From an uncultured Ruminococcus sp. (GTDB lineage: Bacteria; Bacillota_A; Clostridia; Oscillospirales; Ruminococcaceae), in contig ONBA01000014.1 of NCBI GenBank assembly GCA_900315975.1, positions 1 through 61,221 of the forward strand: a DNA stretch of 61,221 nt, in the 5' to 3' direction. Position 1 is the first letter of the stretch. Every line of letters starts with the position of its first letter. Made by a program: the position numbers and the translations under genes. A model generated the notes under the pieces. That model worked only from the letters and a program-made list of their open reading frames with translations, made no database searches and was not told the origin of the DNA. Shown in pieces: positions 59,721 through 61,221 of the stretch.

Positions 59721-59768
59721 TTGGTGGAGCATAGGGGATTCGAACCCCTGACCCCCACACTGCCAGTG
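59721..59768. repeat. attR: 48-bp repeat within tRNA-Ala
   Basis: Identical to 48076-48123. It covers the 3' half of the tRNA, from the anticodon stem to CCA plus one base. Confidence 0.93.
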
Positions 59769-59797
59769 TGATGCGCTCCCAACTGCGCTAATGCCCC
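59722..59797 (-). tRNA. tRNA-Ala (anticodon GGC)
   Basis: Acceptor GGGGCAT (59797-59791) pairs with ATGCTCC; the G3-U70 pair of alanine tRNAs is present. D arm GCGC...GCGC, anticodon loop CTGGCAG with GGC, T arm CAGGGGTTCGAATCCCCTA, CCA encoded. Its 3' half (59721-59768) is the right att core and is restored by the element. Confidence 0.95.
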
Positions 59798-59912
59798 AAG
59801 TACCTGTATATTATACCACAGAGCACCGGAAATGTCAAGACTTTTTTCCAAAAAAGTAAAAAAAGCGGTGCAGAAAGTTCATCTGCGGGGAGGGAGATAC
59901 GTTACGTAGGAA

Positions 59913-59942
59913 ATTAAAAAGGGCGTGATAAACACGCCCTTG
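59913..59942 (-). terminator. Intrinsic terminator after rplA
   Basis: GGGCGTG (59921-59927) pairs with CACGCCC (59933-59939); the minus strand continues TTTTTAATTT. Confidence 0.85.
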
Positions 59943-59956
59943 ATAACAAATTCGGA

Positions 59957-60652
59957 TCAGACACCGTACTTTGCAGTAGCAACCGGAACTCCGGGGCCCA
60001 TTGTTGAGGTAACAGTGCAGCTCTTGAGGTAAGTACCCTTAGCAGCAGCAGGCTTAGCCTTAACGATAGCCTCCATGAGAGTAGCGAAGTTCTCCTCGAG
60101 CTTAGCAGCGCCGAAGGAAGCCTTTCCGATAGGACAGTGAATGATGTTGGTCTTGTCGAGACGGTACTCGATCTTACCAGCCTTAGCGTCTGTAACAGCC
60201 TTTGCAACATCGGGAGTTACAGTACCAGCCTTCGGGTTCGGCATGAGACCGCGAGGTCCGAGAACCTTACCGAGACGTCCTACGAGACCCATCATATCGG
60301 GTGAAGCAACAACAACGTCGAAGTCCATCCAGTTTTCCTTCATGATCTTGTCAACGAGATCCTGACCGCCTACGAATTCAGCGCCGGCAGCCTGAGCAGC
60401 CTCATACTTGTCCTCCTTGCAGAAAACGCATACACGAACTGTCTTACCAGTACCGTTAGGGAGAACAACAGCACCTCTTACCTGCTGGTCAGCGTGACGG
60501 GAGTCAACGCCGAGGCGGATATGAGCCTCGATAGTCTCATCGAACTTAGCCTTAGCGTTCTTGCAGACGAGATCGAGAGCCTCTGTGGAATCATACTGCT
60601 TTGCATAATCAACAGCCTTTGCGCTGTCAACATATTTCTTGCCGTGTTTCAT
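59957..60652 (-). CDS. rplA: 50S ribosomal protein L1
   Basis: The ATG at 60652 follows TAGGAGG. The 231-aa protein is full length for L1 ([56 protein letters not shown]). It binds 23S rRNA at the L1 stalk and represses its own operon by binding the mRNA. It follows rplK by 118 bases, the usual order. The gene is strongly biased toward frequent codons. Confidence 0.98.
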   Translation of the reverse strand: MKHGKKYVDSAKAVDYAKQYDSTEALDLVCKNAKAKFDETIEAHIRLGVDSRHADQQVRGAVVLPNGTGKTVRVCVFCKEDKYEAAQAAGAEFVGGQDLVDKIMKENWMDFDVVVASPDMMGLVGRLGKVLGPRGLMPNPKAGTVTPDVAKAVTDAKAGKIEYRLDKTNIIHCPIGKASFGAAKLEENFATLMEAIVKAKPAAAKGTYLKSCTVTSTMGPGVPVATAKYGV

Positions 60653-60770
60653 TATATTTCCTCCTATTTAAGTGGTAATACCGGGATTTATACACCCGGT
60701 TAGCGGAATTTTCCTCCCACCAATAGAACTCTGAACGGGACAAAGGTCCCTTCATCATTCAAAATTTTGA

Positions 60771-61196
60771 TTAGTCAACAACTACAACGCCCATTGAACG
60801 AGCTGTACCAGCGATCATGCTCATAGCAGCCTCGAGTGAACCTGCATTGAGGTCAGGCATCTTTGTCTCAGCGATCTTCTGGATCTGCTCCTTGGTGATA
60901 TTAGCGACCTTGGTCTTGTTCGGAACACCTGAACCGCTCTCGATATTGCAAGCCTTCTTGATGAGGACAGCTGCGGGAGGAGTCTTGGTGATGAAGGAGA
61001 ATGAACGGTCTGCGTAAACAGTGATAACAACGGGGATTATCATACCGATCTCGTTCTTGGTTCTCTCATTGAATTCCTTTGTGAATGCCATGATGTTAAC
61101 GCCGTGCTGACCGAGTGCCGGACCAACAGGCGGTGCAGGAGTAGCCTTTCCTGCTGCGATCTGAAGCTTAATGTAGCCAACTACTTTCTGTGCCAT
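60771..61196 (-). CDS. rplK: 50S ribosomal protein L11
   Basis: The ATG at 61196 follows GGAGGTG. The 141-aa protein has the Pro-rich N-terminal hinge ([20 protein letters not shown], residues 13-32) and the C-terminal RNA-binding domain ([23 protein letters not shown]). It forms the GTPase-associated stalk base with 23S rRNA. The 118-base gap to rplA contains hairpins that may include the L1 regulatory site. Confidence 0.98.
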   Translation of the reverse strand: MAQKVVGYIKLQIAAGKATPAPPVGPALGQHGVNIMAFTKEFNERTKNEIGMIIPVVITVYADRSFSFITKTPPAAVLIKKACNIESGSGVPNKTKVANITKEQIQKIAETKMPDLNAGSLEAAMSMIAGTARSMGVVVVD

Positions 61197-61221
61197 GTAT
61201 TCGCACCTCCATAAATGTGGT

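Overview
The window looks like chromosomal DNA of a cellulosome-forming Ruminococcus (Oscillospiraceae, Clostridia). Four large secreted proteins carry type I dockerins next to GH5, GH16, GH43, CBM22 and CE1-type modules, promoters and ribosome binding sites are of strong Gram-positive type, and the closest recognisable families are those of anaerobic gut Firmicutes. The species cannot be fixed from the sequence alone.

Region by region: (1) 1-15,860 is an accessory mosaic. It holds intact small-molecule genes (PhzF, MarR regulator, membrane protein, flavodoxin, HsdR, macro-domain protein, AAA ATPase) mixed with cut or fused ones: a frameshifted sugar O-acetyltransferase, a DUF1848-GNAT chimera, HsdM cut before its SAM motif, a Y-family polymerase start joined to a headless-to-tail hydrolase fragment, a 90-bp PhzF piece, and a flavodoxin joined to a headless exonuclease. 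(2) 16,000-19,120 is a three-gene operon of unknown job (HAD phosphatase, 70-aa protein, coiled-coil protein). (3) 19,270-24,380 has a fluoride riboswitch in front of a decayed fluC-like reading frame, a CBM22-dockerin-CE1 esterase, a DUF134/NifX regulator with a C_GCAxxG_C_C protein, and a dockerin-GH16 glucanase. (4) 24,419-28,732 is a tightly overlapping operon HprK-like kinase, PqqD, S24/S26 peptidase, ABC exporter, nucleotidyltransferase: a RiPP-like or tailoring cluster with no visible precursor. (5) 28,876-31,130 encodes a DUF2828 (Ro60/TROVE-like architecture) protein preceded by four 111-bp repeats and a train of five perfect hairpins behind its own promoter. (6) 31,289-34,145 is a GH5-CBM22-SGNH esterase-dockerin enzyme. 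(7) 35,041-42,649 is a TPP-riboswitch-controlled thiamine operon thiS-F-G-H-(tenI-like)-E-D-C plus a class II aldolase/epimerase gene. (8) 42,880-45,873 is a GH43-CBM6-CBM22-dockerin-CE1 enzyme, followed by a GGDEF-like protein with a damaged signature motif. (9) 48,076-59,768 is a complete integrative mobilizable element inserted in the 3' end of tRNA-Ala(GGC), bounded by 48-bp direct repeats. (10) The right edge is rplK-rplA.

The mobile element carries a tyrosine integrase and XRE repressor (plus strand), and on the minus strand a 59-aa HTH protein, an excisionase-like protein, a Rep-type initiator, a DEDDh exonuclease, a lipoprotein, a peptidoglycan-binding membrane protein, a serine resolvase, a MobV-type relaxase beside an oriT-like hairpin, and an Abi_2 (AbiD/AbiF) HEPN protein with a structured leader. 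It also has two short, well-delimited RNA candidates: a roughly 160-nt multi-hairpin RNA with perfect promoter and terminator, and a roughly 68-nt antisense-like RNA facing the xis-rep operon.

The strongest candidates for undescribed biology are the DUF2828-associated RNA locus, the kinase/PqqD/peptidase/exporter operon, and the small RNAs of the mobile element. All function statements come from reading the sequence; no database search was run.
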